Shown here: positions 38,103-46,938 of the stretch, in pieces
How positions within the stretch are numbered: position 1 is the stretch's first letter
Layout: each line of letters starts with the position of its first letter
Assembly (NCBI RefSeq): GCF_022750635.1
Contig: NZ_JAJKBG010000004.1
Location: forward strand, 124,001-188,000
Source of the DNA: Brevundimonas pishanensis
Lineage (GTDB): Bacteria > Pseudomonadota > Alphaproteobacteria > Caulobacterales > Caulobacteraceae
Length of the DNA: 64,000 nt
Direction: 5' to 3'
Program-made: the position numbers and the translations under genes
The notes under the pieces: generated by a model
The model's database searches: none
What the model was told of the DNA's origin: nothing
The model's input: the letters and a program-made list of their open reading frames with translations, nothing else

Positions 38103-38120
38103 TTTGATACAGATATCAAA
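38103..38120. promoter_or_regulatory. Inverted repeat TTTGATA-CAGA-TATCAAA
   Basis: Perfect seven-base arms with a 4-base spacer, between the transglycosylase stop (38150) and the DUF2336 start (38028). Its AT-rich arms and size look like a transcription-factor site. Confidence 0.5.
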
Positions 38121-38149
38121 CGTAATGCGATTGTCCCGATTCGGAACAG

Positions 38150-38929
38150 TCAGTTCTTTACAGCTTCACTGAACGCGCCGCCAAAGTGCGAGCCCTCGCC
38201 TTGGCTCAGCAGCAGGGACAGTAGGCCCTGGTCCTGTTTCAGCCGATCCATACGCGCGGCCAACGCCATATCCTTGGCACCCATAGCCGGCGCGGCAGGT
38301 TTTGCGTCGGGCAGGACGGGCGTCGATCCACCGGCCGTGCTTTGGAGGTTGGCATACACCTCGGCCACCGTCGCAGGGCGTCCCTGACGATAGAAGATCG
38401 AGCGGTTGGACGCAGCAGCCTCGGGGAACAGGTTGACCGCATTGCCGTTGGGGGACGACCGCATCGCCTCCATCAGCTTCGCAGCCCCTGCGGGACCAAG
38501 GAAGTGCGCGGCATAGAGATCACCGCCGTTCGGCGTCATCCCTGTCCTGCCCCGCAAATAGGCGGCATTGGAGGCTGTCAGCTCGCCTGCCATGACAGAG
38601 GCCGCCTGCGGATCACAGCGAAGGTCCAGCACCACATTGCGGGCCGATCCCCTCACCTGCCAACGGCCGTCATTGCCCTGATAGATCAGGTCCGCGTACT
38701 GGCCATAGCCATGCTTGGCACCGTGCTGTTTGACGGTCGCAAGCCACGTCTGCTCGATGAACTGGAACAGGCCGGAAGCCGACGAAGTGCGGGCCTTGGC
38801 GTCAGGGTTGAACCCGCTTTCACGACGCGCCGTCTTCATCAGGAAATCGAAGTCGACCCCTGTTGAGGCAGAGGCGCGCCGGATGGCCGCCTCTACGCCT
38901 GATGAAGATGGAATCGCTCTGACGCTCAT
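38150..38929 (-). CDS. Lytic transglycosylase (SLT) domain protein
   Basis: The 259-residue protein has an SLT-type lysozyme-like domain (about 10-170) with catalytic Glu in ARRESGFNPDAKA, SASGLFQF and the later YAAHFLGPAGA helix. It cleaves peptidoglycan glycan strands to make room for envelope structures. There is no recognisable signal peptide, as in some flagellum- or pilus-associated muramidases such as Caulobacter PleA. The C-terminal 70 residues are Pro/Ala-rich. A CtrA-like half-site pair sits just upstream. Exact assembly partner unknown. Confidence 0.82.
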   Translation of the reverse strand: MSVRAIPSSSGVEAAIRRASASTGVDFDFLMKTARRESGFNPDAKARTSSASGLFQFIEQTWLATVKQHGAKHGYGQYADLIYQGNDGRWQVRGSARNVVLDLRCDPQAASVMAGELTASNAAYLRGRTGMTPNGGDLYAAHFLGPAGAAKLMEAMRSSPNGNAVNLFPEAAASNRSIFYRQGRPATVAEVYANLQSTAGGSTPVLPDAKPAAPAMGAKDMALAARMDRLKQDQGLLSLLLSQGEGSHFGGAFSEAVKN

Positions 38930-38952
38930 AGGTCAACGGTCGCTAACCAAGG

Positions 38953-38967
38953 TTAACAGAACCCTAA
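38953..38967. promoter_or_regulatory. Possible CtrA box upstream of transglycosylase
   Basis: On the minus strand TTAG-GGTTCTG-TTAA matches the CtrA consensus TTAA-N7-TTAA at 7 of 8 positions, 24-38 bases ahead of the start. A second, off-spaced TTAG overlaps it. Confidence 0.35.
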
Positions 38968-39097
38968 CACAGGACCTCGTGCATTAACGAATCAGTATCA
39001 TCCAGACCAAGGTCGGACACTTGTCCACAAAACGACGTAATTTGAGATGCACCTTTGCCATAGGGCCCGGGGGGGCCTGCGATTGGAGGCGCAGATC

Positions 39098-39841
39098 ATG
39101 ATGATGATGACACGTGCCGCTGGCGGAGCCGATCTATCCGCCCTGTTGGGTCCACGGCCGACGACCATGTCGTCGCGCAAGACGTGGATCGCCGTGCTCT
39201 CGGTGGCCCTTGCGGCCCATCTGGGGGCGGGTTTGTTCCTGTATCACCAGAAGTTCGAACTTGCTGCCACGGCACCAACCGCACGGGAGGTACCGCCGAC
39301 GGTCGTGGTTCTGGAGCGTCCCATCATCAAGCCCGAGGTAAAGCCGGACACGCCTGCGCCCGCAGCAGCGCCGCCGCTGCACTGGCCCGATAATGTCATC
39401 GAGACAGACGTCCCGCCCTTGGTCGCGACGCCGTCGCCCGTAACCACGCCGGATACGGGGCCGGTGTTCACGATCACCGAACCGGCCGCCAGCACCACGC
39501 CGGGTGACGCCGTTGCGCCGCCCAGCCCGCCTCGCGCCCCCTCGGTGATCAACAACCCCGACTGGATCAAGCGCCCTACGGCAGACCAGTTGATGCGGGC
39601 CTATCCCGCCGCGGCCCTCGACCAGGGGCTGGCCGGCAGCGCGACGCTGAACTGCTCGGTGCGGGTCGATGGTACGCTCAACGACTGTCAGGTCAGCAAC
39701 GAGACGCCCGAGCGCAAAGGCTTTGGCCGTGCTGCGCTCAGCCTGTCCCGTCAGTTTCGTATGAGCCCGCGCACAGTGGACGGAGCGCCGGTTGACGGTG
39801 CCCGCGTCGCTGTCGCTATCCGCTTCAATGTGACGGATTAA
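39098..39841 (+). CDS. TonB-like energy transducer
   Basis: The 247-residue protein has one N-terminal membrane segment (TWIAVLSVALAAHLGAGLFL, about 30-50), a Pro/Thr/Val-rich periplasmic spacer and a C-terminal TonB-like domain (AYPAAALDQGLAGSATLNCS to FRMSPRTVDGAPVDGARVAV). It should couple the proton-motive force to TonB-dependent receptors, but no exbBD genes are near. Two cysteines in the TonB domain (LNCSV and NDCQV) may pair. I chose ATG 39098 after GGAGG rather than an ATG 17 codons earlier. Confidence 0.83.
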   Translation: MMMMTRAAGGADLSALLGPRPTTMSSRKTWIAVLSVALAAHLGAGLFLYHQKFELAATAPTAREVPPTVVVLERPIIKPEVKPDTPAPAAAPPLHWPDNVIETDVPPLVATPSPVTTPDTGPVFTITEPAASTTPGDAVAPPSPPRAPSVINNPDWIKRPTADQLMRAYPAAALDQGLAGSATLNCSVRVDGTLNDCQVSNETPERKGFGRAALSLSRQFRMSPRTVDGAPVDGARVAVAIRFNVTD

Positions 39842-40875
39842 AAGGTCCGCGAGGGATCGAGGGCTGCCTCCGGAAGGGACAGTCCCTCGAGACCGGCCAC
39901 CACCTGCCCCGCCACCAGCGGAGCCAGCAACCACCCATTACGGCGGGGTGCCAACGCCACGTGCAGCCCCCGGGCAACCGGACCCGCCATGGGCATGCCA
40001 TCCGGCGATGCGCCCCGAATGCCTGCTCGCCATTCCATGTCGATCTCGACAGGCTCATGACCCAGCAGCGCCCATGCCGCGTTCGTCATCTGCTCGCAGA
40101 GCTGCGCATCGGTCGCGACCTCCCGAACGCCTGTTTCCATGGTCGCGCCGACCACCGATCCGCCTTCATAGGAGCCTGCGTTTACCGGAGCGATATAGGC
40201 CCCCGGTCCGCGAATGACATGATCGGCCAGACGCTCGTGCGTAATACCGATCTGGCCGCGCACGGGGATAATCTTGCTAATGAGCGCCGTCAGCACCTCG
40301 GGCATGCCATCAATGGCAGCCGCCGCGCCCGTAGCAACCACCACATGCGGTGCGGTGATGGAGCCTGCACCAAAATCCACAGTCCAGACATCGTTTTCGA
40401 AACGCACGGCCTTCGCCGTCGCATTAATCCGCTCAACGCCTTGGGACAGAACGGCGAGTGCCGCCTCGGGGTCCAGTTTGGCGTCCTCTTCGGTCACGAT
40501 CCACTGGTGGTCGGGCAGATAGGTGTATTCAAACTCGTTGTTCTCCAGCGAGGTTGCCAGTCTGTCGGCACCCTCGCCGCGCCATTCGGCGGGCATGTGC
40601 TGGAGATGGATACCCGTGCGCGTCGCAAAGTCCGCCCATAGCACGCGGCTGCGTTTCAGAATGGCGGACTGCTCGCGTGACAAGCCGTCGATGGCCGTTT
40701 CCATGGCCGGAGCAATCATGCCGGCAGCAATGGCCGAGGCCGCGCCACCCTCGGGCGCAACCACAGTCACCTTATAACCGGCAAGGCGTAGTTCCGCCGC
40801 CGTCGCGAGGCCAAACGCACCTGCACCAAGGACGACAACATCAGACGAAGCGGAGGGAGAATTGATAAGGGGCAC
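39838..40875 (-). CDS. FAD-dependent amino-acid oxidase (DAO/ThiO-like)
   Basis: The 345-residue flavoprotein has a Rossmann motif VVVLGAGAFGLATAAELRLAG at its N-terminus, a substrate-domain block (HVVVATGAAAA, PVRGQIGI) and the C-terminal GWLLAPLVAGQVVA. It resembles D-amino-acid oxidase and glycine oxidase (ThiO). No thiamine genes are adjacent, so the substrate is uncertain. It converges on the TonB-like gene with a 4-base overlap. Confidence 0.82.
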   Translation of the reverse strand: MPLINSPSASSDVVVLGAGAFGLATAAELRLAGYKVTVVAPEGGAASAIAAGMIAPAMETAIDGLSREQSAILKRSRVLWADFATRTGIHLQHMPAEWRGEGADRLATSLENNEFEYTYLPDHQWIVTEEDAKLDPEAALAVLSQGVERINATAKAVRFENDVWTVDFGAGSITAPHVVVATGAAAAIDGMPEVLTALISKIIPVRGQIGITHERLADHVIRGPGAYIAPVNAGSYEGGSVVGATMETGVREVATDAQLCEQMTNAAWALLGHEPVEIDMEWRAGIRGASPDGMPMAGPVARGLHVALAPRRNGWLLAPLVAGQVVAGLEGLSLPEAALDPSRTF

Positions 40876-40928
40876 GGGCTGTCATTCGACCTCCCGCGCC
40901 CCGATTTCAAGCCGTTTTTTAGTCGGAC

Positions 40929-42776
40929 TTATTCCGCAGCCATGCGCGAGGCGCGGGCCTCTTCCAGACGCTTCGTCAGCGCAGCGTGCTGATCCCACAG
41001 GGCCTTGGGCAGGCGATCACCGAACTTCTCGTAGAAGGACGGGATCAGGCTGGCTTCCTCGGTCCAGACGTCGGCGTCGACGTCCAGCAGGGTCGAGAGC
41101 TGGGCTTCGGTCAATTCCAGACCCGACAGGTCCAGACCCTCGCGGCTAGGCACGCGGCCAACGGCGGTGTCCACGGCGGCACCCTTGCCTTCCAGACGCT
41201 CGACGATCCATTTCAGAACGCGGGCGTTGTCGCCAAACCCCGGCCAGACGAACTTGCCGTTCTCGTCCTTGCGGAACCAGTTGACGAAGAAGAAGCGCGG
41301 CAGCTTCGAAGCGTCCGGAGCCGAAGCGCCGACCTTGAGCCAGTGCGCGAAATAGTCGCCCATGTTGTAGCCGCAGAACGGCAGCATGGCGAACGGGTCG
41401 CGGCGCAGCTCGCCGACCTTGTTTTCAGCCGCAGCCGTGCCTTCCGAGGCAACAGTCGAGCCGAGGAACACGCCGTGCTCCCAGTCAAAGGCTTCGGTAA
41501 CGAGCGGCACAGCCGAGGCGCGACGACCACCGAACAGAATGGCGTCGATCGGCACGCCAGCCGGATCTTCCCATTCGGGGGCGATTGACGGGCATTGACC
41601 GGCCCACACAGCAAAGCGGGCGTTCGGGTGGGCGGCAGGCTCGCCCGAGGCCGGGTCGTGCGGCTGGCCCTTCCAGTTGGTCATGCCTTCCGGCACTTCC
41701 TTGGTCAGACCTTCCCACCACACGTCGTTGTCGGCGGTCAGGGCGACGTTGGTGAAGATGGTGTCTTTCACCAGAGTTTCGAGCGCATTTTTGTTGGTGT
41801 TGCGGCTGGTGCCCGGTGCCACGCCGAAGAAGCCCGCTTCCGGATTCACGGCATACAGACGACCGTCTTGGCCGAAACGCATCCAGGCGATGTCATCACC
41901 GACCGTCTCGGCCTTCCAGCCGTCCAGCGCCGGTTGCAGCATGGCAAGGTTCGTCTTGCCGCATGCCGACGGGAATGCGGCCGCAACGTACTTCACGACA
42001 CCTTCCGGCGAGGTCAGCTTCAGGATGAGCATGTGCTCGGCCAACCACCCCTCGTCACGTGCCATGATCGAGGCGATACGAAGGGCGTAGCACTTCTTGC
42101 CCAGAAGAGCGTTGCCGCCATAGCCCGAGCCGTAGGACCAGATTTCGCGCGTTTCAGGATAGTGGACGATCCACTTGTCGTCGTTGCACGGCCAGGCGAC
42201 GTCGGCCTGACCTTCGGCCAGAGGTGCGCCCAGCGTGTGCACAGCCGGAACAAACACGCCGTCGGTGCCCAGCTGCTCCAGAGCGCCCTTGCCCATGCGG
42301 GTCATGACGCCCATCGACAGGGCCACATAGCCGCTGTCGGTGATTTCAACGCCCAGAGCCGAGATGTGCGAGCCCAGCGGGCCCATGCAGAACGGCACCA
42401 CATACATGGTGCGGCCCTTCATGCAGCCGTCGAACAGCTTCTCCATGCGGTCACGCATTTCAACCGGATCGGCCCAGTTGTTGGTCGGACCGGCGTCGGC
42501 CTCTTCTTCCGAGCAGATAAAGGTGCGGCTTTCGACGCGGGCGACGTCCTTGGGATCGGAGGCAGCGTAATAGCACCCCGGACGCTTGGTCTGGTCCAGC
42601 TCTTTCAGCGTGCCCTTTTCGATCAGGTCGGCAATGATCTGCTGCTTTTCAGCTTCAGACCCATCGCACCATTGAACGCGATCCGGCTTGGTCAGGGTTG
42701 CGATCTGCTCCACCCAGGCGACAAGGCCCTGATGTTGCGTCGGGGCCGGGAAAAGGCCGGGGATCGATTGGCTCAC
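40929..42776 (-). CDS. pckG: Phosphoenolpyruvate carboxykinase (GTP)
   Basis: The 615-residue cytosolic enzyme makes PEP from oxaloacetate at the entry to gluconeogenesis. It is the GTP-dependent type: kinase loop [16 protein letters not shown]-binding [11 protein letters not shown] and IPxxAWMRFG-like [11 protein letters not shown] regions, and the length matches GTP-PEPCKs (about 600-620), not the ATP form (about 540). The start is a GTG at 42776 with AGGAG 8 bases upstream. Two short hairpins lie in the leader. It is a single-gene unit divergent from the DUF938 gene. Confidence 0.96.
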   Translation of the reverse strand: MSQSIPGLFPAPTQHQGLVAWVEQIATLTKPDRVQWCDGSEAEKQQIIADLIEKGTLKELDQTKRPGCYYAASDPKDVARVESRTFICSEEEADAGPTNNWADPVEMRDRMEKLFDGCMKGRTMYVVPFCMGPLGSHISALGVEITDSGYVALSMGVMTRMGKGALEQLGTDGVFVPAVHTLGAPLAEGQADVAWPCNDDKWIVHYPETREIWSYGSGYGGNALLGKKCYALRIASIMARDEGWLAEHMLILKLTSPEGVVKYVAAAFPSACGKTNLAMLQPALDGWKAETVGDDIAWMRFGQDGRLYAVNPEAGFFGVAPGTSRNTNKNALETLVKDTIFTNVALTADNDVWWEGLTKEVPEGMTNWKGQPHDPASGEPAAHPNARFAVWAGQCPSIAPEWEDPAGVPIDAILFGGRRASAVPLVTEAFDWEHGVFLGSTVASEGTAAAENKVGELRRDPFAMLPFCGYNMGDYFAHWLKVGASAPDASKLPRFFFVNWFRKDENGKFVWPGFGDNARVLKWIVERLEGKGAAVDTAVGRVPSREGLDLSGLELTEAQLSTLLDVDADVWTEEASLIPSFYEKFGDRLPKALWDQHAALTKRLEEARASRMAAE

Positions 42777-43127
42777 GTCTGCTCTCCTGAGTCCTTACCG
42801 TCGTCCGTACTCGACGACGGATCGCGTGCTGGATCACGCATAGTTACGGGCGAAATGGCCTGTCAGCGACGCAAGGTCAACCTTCATAACGCCATTCCGC
42901 ATTGCAGCAATTTCCGTAGGTTGTGCCGGATTTTATTTTCTCGAATGGGCTTAGAGATTTAGCGCCCCAACCGACAGGTACGCCTCCCTATTTGCGACTG
43001 TGGATTGAGTGCACGCTCCGCACGGCGGAGTGTCCGATAGTCGGCAGAGGCCAAACCCGCGTTCGACCGCACAGATTCGCTGCGCTCGGGACTATAGACG
43101 CGGGCCAACAACCGCTATCTTCGGCCC
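42777..43127. promoter_or_regulatory. Divergent pckG leader / promoter region with two hairpins
   Basis: This 351-base gap has no plausible gene. Near pckG it contains CCGTCGTC-N7-GACGACGG (42798-42820) and GCGTG-N6-CACGC (42824-42839), adjacent hairpins that would form in the pckG leader or act as operators. Further on it is AT-rich around 42910-42960, where the methyltransferase promoter may lie. Confidence 0.45.
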
Positions 43128-43760
43128 ATGCAAACGATGGATAATCTGGTCGCGACGCCACAGGGCGCTCTGACATCTCCGGCAGCACAGCGTAACGCCG
43201 ACGCAATCCTGCAGCGTCTGAGGCCCCACCTTCCGGCCAAGGGACGTGTGCTGGAGATTGCTTCCGGGTCGGGCCAGCACGCCGTCCATTTCGCAAAAGC
43301 CCTGCCAGACATTGATTGGCAGCCTTCCGATCCCAGTGCAGAAGCCCGCGAGAGTATCGACCTTTGGGCTAAGGCCAGCGCACTGCCCAACCTGCGGCCT
43401 GCCATGGCGCTGGACATGCTGGACCAGAGCCGATGGCCGCAAGATTCCTACGATGCCATCGTCTGCATCAACATGGTCCACATTAGCCCGTGGGCCACGA
43501 CCGAAGGATTGATGCAGCTGGCCGAGCGGACTTTGCCGCGCGGGGGCTTGCTCTATTTGTACGGCCCCTATCTGGAGGAGAAGGTACCCCTGGCTCCGTC
43601 CAATGCAGCCTTCGATGCCAGTCTGAAATCGCGCAACCCCGAATGGGGCCTACGTGACCGCGCTCACGTCTCGGCACTGGCCAAACAGCACGGACTGCTC
43701 CCGACCTTGCGGGCCGAAATGCCTGCAAACAACATCAGCCTGATGTTCCGCCGCTTCTGA
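43128..43760 (+). CDS. DUF938 SAM-dependent methyltransferase
   Basis: The 210-residue protein matches the DUF938 methyltransferase family: SAM-binding motif I VLEIASGSGQHAVHFA, then INMVHISPWATTEGLM and LYLYGPYL. Substrate unknown. Two starts, 43128 and 43137, are possible. It is followed after 55 bases by a pseudouridine synthase gene, and the two may be co-transcribed. Confidence 0.85.
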   Translation: MQTMDNLVATPQGALTSPAAQRNADAILQRLRPHLPAKGRVLEIASGSGQHAVHFAKALPDIDWQPSDPSAEARESIDLWAKASALPNLRPAMALDMLDQSRWPQDSYDAIVCINMVHISPWATTEGLMQLAERTLPRGGLLYLYGPYLEEKVPLAPSNAAFDASLKSRNPEWGLRDRAHVSALAKQHGLLPTLRAEMPANNISLMFRRF

Positions 43761-43815
43761 CGCTTTCTTTACGGTGCTGCACGGCTTAAACAGCCCGCCC
43801 TGACAGGAGACCCCC

Positions 43816-44583
43816 ATGGCCTTTACCCGCACCTACGACGGCGACGAACCGGTTCGCATCAACAAGTGGCTGGGCCAGTCGGGCGTCTGCTCGCGCCGCG
43901 AGGCCGAAGCCCTGATCGCCGAGGGCTATGTCACCATCGACGGCGAACAAGTTACCGACGCGGGCCGCAAGATCGAAAAGGGCCAGACGCTGGTCCTGAA
44001 CAATGATGCCGAAGAAGCCCTTCAGGCGGGCGTCACCATCATGCTGCACAAGCCGGTCGGCTATGTCTCGGGTCAGCCCGAGCCGGGCAAGATTCCGGCT
44101 GTTCGTCTGCTGTCGTTCAAGAACCGGGCGGACGAAGGCTATATCCCGCGCCGTGATGAATCCCTGCCGCCGATTGGGCGACTGGACGAGGACTCGCGCG
44201 GTCTGCTCCTGGTGTCGTCGGACGGCGTCGTCGCCAAGGCCGTGATCGGGCCGGAGTCAGATCTCGACAAGGAATATCTGGTCCGCGTGTCAGGGGACAT
44301 CACCGCCAGCAAGCTGGACAGGTTGCGCAATGGTCTGGAACTGGATGGCCGTCGCCTGCGCCCTGCCAAGGTGACGCTTATCCGGGGTCAGGACCTGAAG
44401 TTCATCCTGAAAGAAGGCCGCAAGCGCCAGATCCGCCGTATGTGCGAACTTGTTGGCCTGGAGGTCGTGGACCTGTTCCGCACCCGCATCGGCCCGCTGC
44501 ATCTGGGCACCCTGCCCGAAGGCAAATGGCGTCACATTACCCCCGAGGAACGTGACGCCCTGATCAAAGCCAGCGTCGCCTAG
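43816..44583 (+). CDS. Pseudouridine synthase, RsuA/RluF type
   Basis: The 255-residue enzyme isomerises uridine in rRNA. An S4 RNA-binding domain (residues 13-60, INKWLGQSGVCSRREAEALI) precedes the catalytic domain with D124 in GRLDEDSRGLLLVSSDG and the family-specific EGRKRQIRRMCELVGLEVV. It resembles RluF, the 23S U2604 enzyme. A GGAG site precedes ATG 43816. Its stop overlaps the convergent regulator stop (CTAG). Confidence 0.88.
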   Translation: MAFTRTYDGDEPVRINKWLGQSGVCSRREAEALIAEGYVTIDGEQVTDAGRKIEKGQTLVLNNDAEEALQAGVTIMLHKPVGYVSGQPEPGKIPAVRLLSFKNRADEGYIPRRDESLPPIGRLDEDSRGLLLVSSDGVVAKAVIGPESDLDKEYLVRVSGDITASKLDRLRNGLELDGRRLRPAKVTLIRGQDLKFILKEGRKRQIRRMCELVGLEVVDLFRTRIGPLHLGTLPEGKWRHITPEERDALIKASVA

Positions 44584-44882
44584 ATCGTCAGCTCTGCGCT
44601 GATTTTTACCAGCCGCTCCAACTCGGCCACATGGGCCTTGAACGCCTTTTTGCCGCTCAGGGTCATGGATAGCCACGTCCGCTGTCGACCTTCAAAGGGG
44701 GCTTTGCGCACGGCGACATAACCGGCCTCTTCCAGCGCCTTCACGTGTTTGGATAGGACAGAGTCCGAGACCTTGATGGCATCGCGCACCACCGCGAACT
44801 CGGCCTCTGCTGCCGACAGGATGGCGCAAATCTGCAGCCGTCCCGGCGCGTGGATCAAAGGATCAAATACGGGCGCTGTCAT
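44580..44882 (-). CDS. Winged-helix transcriptional regulator (HTH_34-like)
   Basis: The 100-residue protein is a compact winged-helix DNA-binding domain of the MarR/PadR-like HTH_34 type. It includes APGRLQICAILSAAE, the recognition region IKVSDSVLSKHVKALEEAGY and the wing APFEGRQRTWLSMTLSGKKA. The ATG at 44882 overlaps the upstream membrane-protein stop (ATGA); the 60 residues that could be read further upstream are not plausible coding. The operon is preceded by three copies of a palindrome, which I infer to be its own operator. Confidence 0.85.
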   Translation of the reverse strand: MTAPVFDPLIHAPGRLQICAILSAAEAEFAVVRDAIKVSDSVLSKHVKALEEAGYVAVRKAPFEGRQRTWLSMTLSGKKAFKAHVAELERLVKISAELTI

Positions 44883-45346
44883 TTCAGATCCCTCACGTCT
44901 TTGCGGTACAGGGCCATCCACACCCGCATGCCGACCAGACCCAGCACGGCGGCAACAATCCCGCAGACGATCGGCACCCAGATGATGTCCTGCACGCGGC
45001 CATACCAGACGCTGATGGCCATCAACCCGAGCAGCAGGCCTGCCAGTCCGAACGCAGCCCAACGGGCACGCTTGGGGCCGTAGCCGTTAACCCACATGCC
45101 AGTCTCGGCCTGCCATTTGCGCATGATGAGGACGAGGATGGCGATAGCGACTGCCGTGCAGGCCACGCCAATGGTGGTGCCCAGCCCCTGCCCTGCGACC
45201 AGCAGTCCACAGGCCGCCGCATAGCCGGCGTCATACCACCAGGGCCAATAGTCCATCTTGCCGAGCGCCTGCTCGCGCGTCTCGCGGATGCTGTTCAGAG
45301 CCTCCATCGCGCCAGCGCCGTCAAACTTTTCATGGTCGTTAGTCAT
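44879..45346 (-). CDS. Four-helix membrane protein paired with the winged-helix regulator
   Basis: The 155-residue protein has a soluble N-terminus (about 1-35) and four hydrophobic segments (AGYAAACGLLVAGQGLGTTI, IGVACTAVAIAILVLIM, AAFGLAGLLLGLMAISVWY and IIWVPIVCGIVAAVLGLVGM). I do not recognise a named family. It is first in a two-gene operon with a 4-base overlap to the regulator, an arrangement common for self-regulated membrane-stress pairs. The ATG at 45346 has GAGGA upstream; an ATG 12 codons earlier falls inside the operator region. Confidence 0.75.
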   Translation of the reverse strand: MTNDHEKFDGAGAMEALNSIRETREQALGKMDYWPWWYDAGYAAACGLLVAGQGLGTTIGVACTAVAIAILVLIMRKWQAETGMWVNGYGPKRARWAAFGLAGLLLGLMAISVWYGRVQDIIWVPIVCGIVAAVLGLVGMRVWMALYRKDVRDLK

Positions 45347-45360
45347 CAGCGTTTCCTCAC

Positions 45361-45424
45361 TTTCCATACTGGAAAATGACACCGACTTTCCAACTTGGCA
45401 AGTCGTAACTTTCCAAAGTGGAAA
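45361..45424. repeat. Three tandem palindromes TTTCCA-N3-TGGAAA
   Basis: TTTCCA-TAC-TGGAAA (45361-45375), TTTCCA-ACT-TGGCAA (45387-45401, one mismatch) and TTTCCA-AAG-TGGAAA (45410-45424), with start-to-start spacing of 26 and 23 bases. They lie immediately ahead of the membrane-protein/regulator operon and probably cover its promoter. Confidence 0.85.
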
Positions 45425-45461
45425 ATTACGTTACAGCAAAACCCAGTTATGTTGAGGGTAT

Positions 45462-46223
45462 TTACGCCAGAGCTTCAAACCAACGTTGCAGCATCACCGT
45501 CTCGGCACGCTGGGCGGCGGCGCGGGCAGCGGCTTCTTCGTCAATGCCCCAACGCTCTTCGGTGAAGGCCTCGTCCAAGCGAGACAGATCATAGGCAACC
45601 TCGCCCGTCAGCTTTCCCTGTTGCAGGGCCAGACCCAGCACGGCTGAACCCAGCAGCGGCACCGCCATAGCCAGACCCGACAGGTGGAAATGGTCCAGCG
45701 ACAGAGCCAGCGACTTCACCTTGTCCAGCGAGGCCTGATCCTGTGGTTGATGGACGATGCCCTGAACCGGGACCAGACGGATGCCGTGCTCGTCCTCGGC
45801 CCATTTACGCCATGCGCCCCACTCGCGCTCCTGACGCTCGATCAGGGATTGCGGGGCTTCGGCGAGATAGCAGGTCAGGTCGTTACCGGCATAGGCGGTG
45901 ATCTCGTCGGCCACCGCCTCCATTACCTCGACCACGCGATCGATCGCGGTCGAGGCTAGACGGGTGGCAGGCATGGTGCCCGGTTCAAGGAACTCGCCCT
46001 GCGCGTCCCATTCTGCGGCCACCAGTTTCGCCGCAGCCTCGGTGGGCAGGACCAGCTTGCGGTGCGCAGGGGTTTTCGGCGTGCGACCATCCAGAACCAC
46101 CGCCCAGCCCTCTTCGGTTTGAACGACGCCCGCTTCTTTCCAGAAGCGTTTGATACGCTCTTCGGATTCCTTGAAGCCTTTACGGGCGGCGACGTTCGGG
46201 TCCAGCGGTGGGATATGGCTCAT
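45462..46223 (-). CDS. ATP12 family F1-ATPase assembly chaperone
   Basis: The 253-residue protein matches the ATP12 family (PF07542), which binds the F1 alpha subunit during ATP synthase assembly in mitochondria and alphaproteobacteria. Recognisable blocks are RFWKEAGVVQTEEGWAVVLD, GRTPKTPAHRKL, EWDAQGEFLEP, PATRLASTAIDRV and the C-terminal DEAFTEERWGIDEEA. I use ATG 46223 (MSHIPPLDP), 16 bases after the HAD gene, instead of an upstream ATG overlapping it. HAD-ATP12 adjacency is usual in the group. Confidence 0.9.
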   Translation of the reverse strand: MSHIPPLDPNVAARKGFKESEERIKRFWKEAGVVQTEEGWAVVLDGRTPKTPAHRKLVLPTEAAAKLVAAEWDAQGEFLEPGTMPATRLASTAIDRVVEVMEAVADEITAYAGNDLTCYLAEAPQSLIERQEREWGAWRKWAEDEHGIRLVPVQGIVHQPQDQASLDKVKSLALSLDHFHLSGLAMAVPLLGSAVLGLALQQGKLTGEVAYDLSRLDEAFTEERWGIDEEAAARAAAQRAETVMLQRWFEALA

Positions 46224-46239
46224 GGTCTTAACTCGGTTC

Positions 46240-46926
46240 TCAGGCCGCGAGGGCCGTTGAGGCAAAGCGGTTCAACGCCGCCTGCAAATCTTGGAAATCA
46301 TCGGCAACGTGAACGGCACCTGCCGCCAGTTGCTCTTCGACGGTGTGGAAGCCCCAGCCGACGCCCTGCCCCGCCACCTTGGCGTTCACGGCCATCAGCA
46401 TGTCGTGGCTGGTATCCCCGATCATAACCGTTCTGGCCGCGCAGGCACCATTGCGGTGCATCGCCGCCAGCAGCATCGACGGATCAGGCTTGCCCGGACC
46501 ATCGGACGCACAGTGCGCCGACAAGAACAGGTCGCCCCACTCCGGACGGGCCAGATTGCGCGCCACGCCACGGCTGTTTTGTCCGGTCGCAATGGCCAGC
46601 TTCCAGCCGTCCTTCTTCAACTGGCGCAGGGTCGGCATTACGCCATCGTACAGCGGCTCTTCGTGGCCCGCTTCATAACGGTCGCGGAAGCTCTTTTGGA
46701 AGGCGGCAACGAACTCGGCCAGTTCGGCCATGGTCAGTTGCGGCTCCAGCGTGTGCAGCGCCTTGTCCAGCGTCAGACCCACAATCTGGCGCACGCGGTC
46801 ATAGCTCGGCTCGGGCAGGCCCAGAGCCTTGGCTGCCTCGCACGCGCCGATGTGGATCGAGCTACGGCTGTCGACCAGCGTCCCGTCGACATCGAATACA
46901 GCCAGCGGGGCATCGGAAGCGGTCAT
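46240..46926 (-). CDS. HAD family phosphatase (phosphoglycolate-phosphatase-like)
   Basis: The 228-residue HAD hydrolase has motif I DVDGTLVDS at residues 11-19, motif II IATGQ, motif III lysine in GPGKPDPSML and motif IV GDTSHDM. The cap is a helical C1 type as in Gph. I prefer ATG 46926; a GTG at 46938 abutting the previous stop is possible. It sits between the TPR-oxygenase and ATP12 genes, very likely in one operon with rluC. Substrate unknown. Confidence 0.88.
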   Translation of the reverse strand: MTASDAPLAVFDVDGTLVDSRSSIHIGACEAAKALGLPEPSYDRVRQIVGLTLDKALHTLEPQLTMAELAEFVAAFQKSFRDRYEAGHEEPLYDGVMPTLRQLKKDGWKLAIATGQNSRGVARNLARPEWGDLFLSAHCASDGPGKPDPSMLLAAMHRNGACAARTVMIGDTSHDMLMAVNAKVAGQGVGWGFHTVEEQLAAGAVHVADDFQDLQAALNRFASTALAA

Positions 46927-46938
46927 ACGGTCAAGCAC

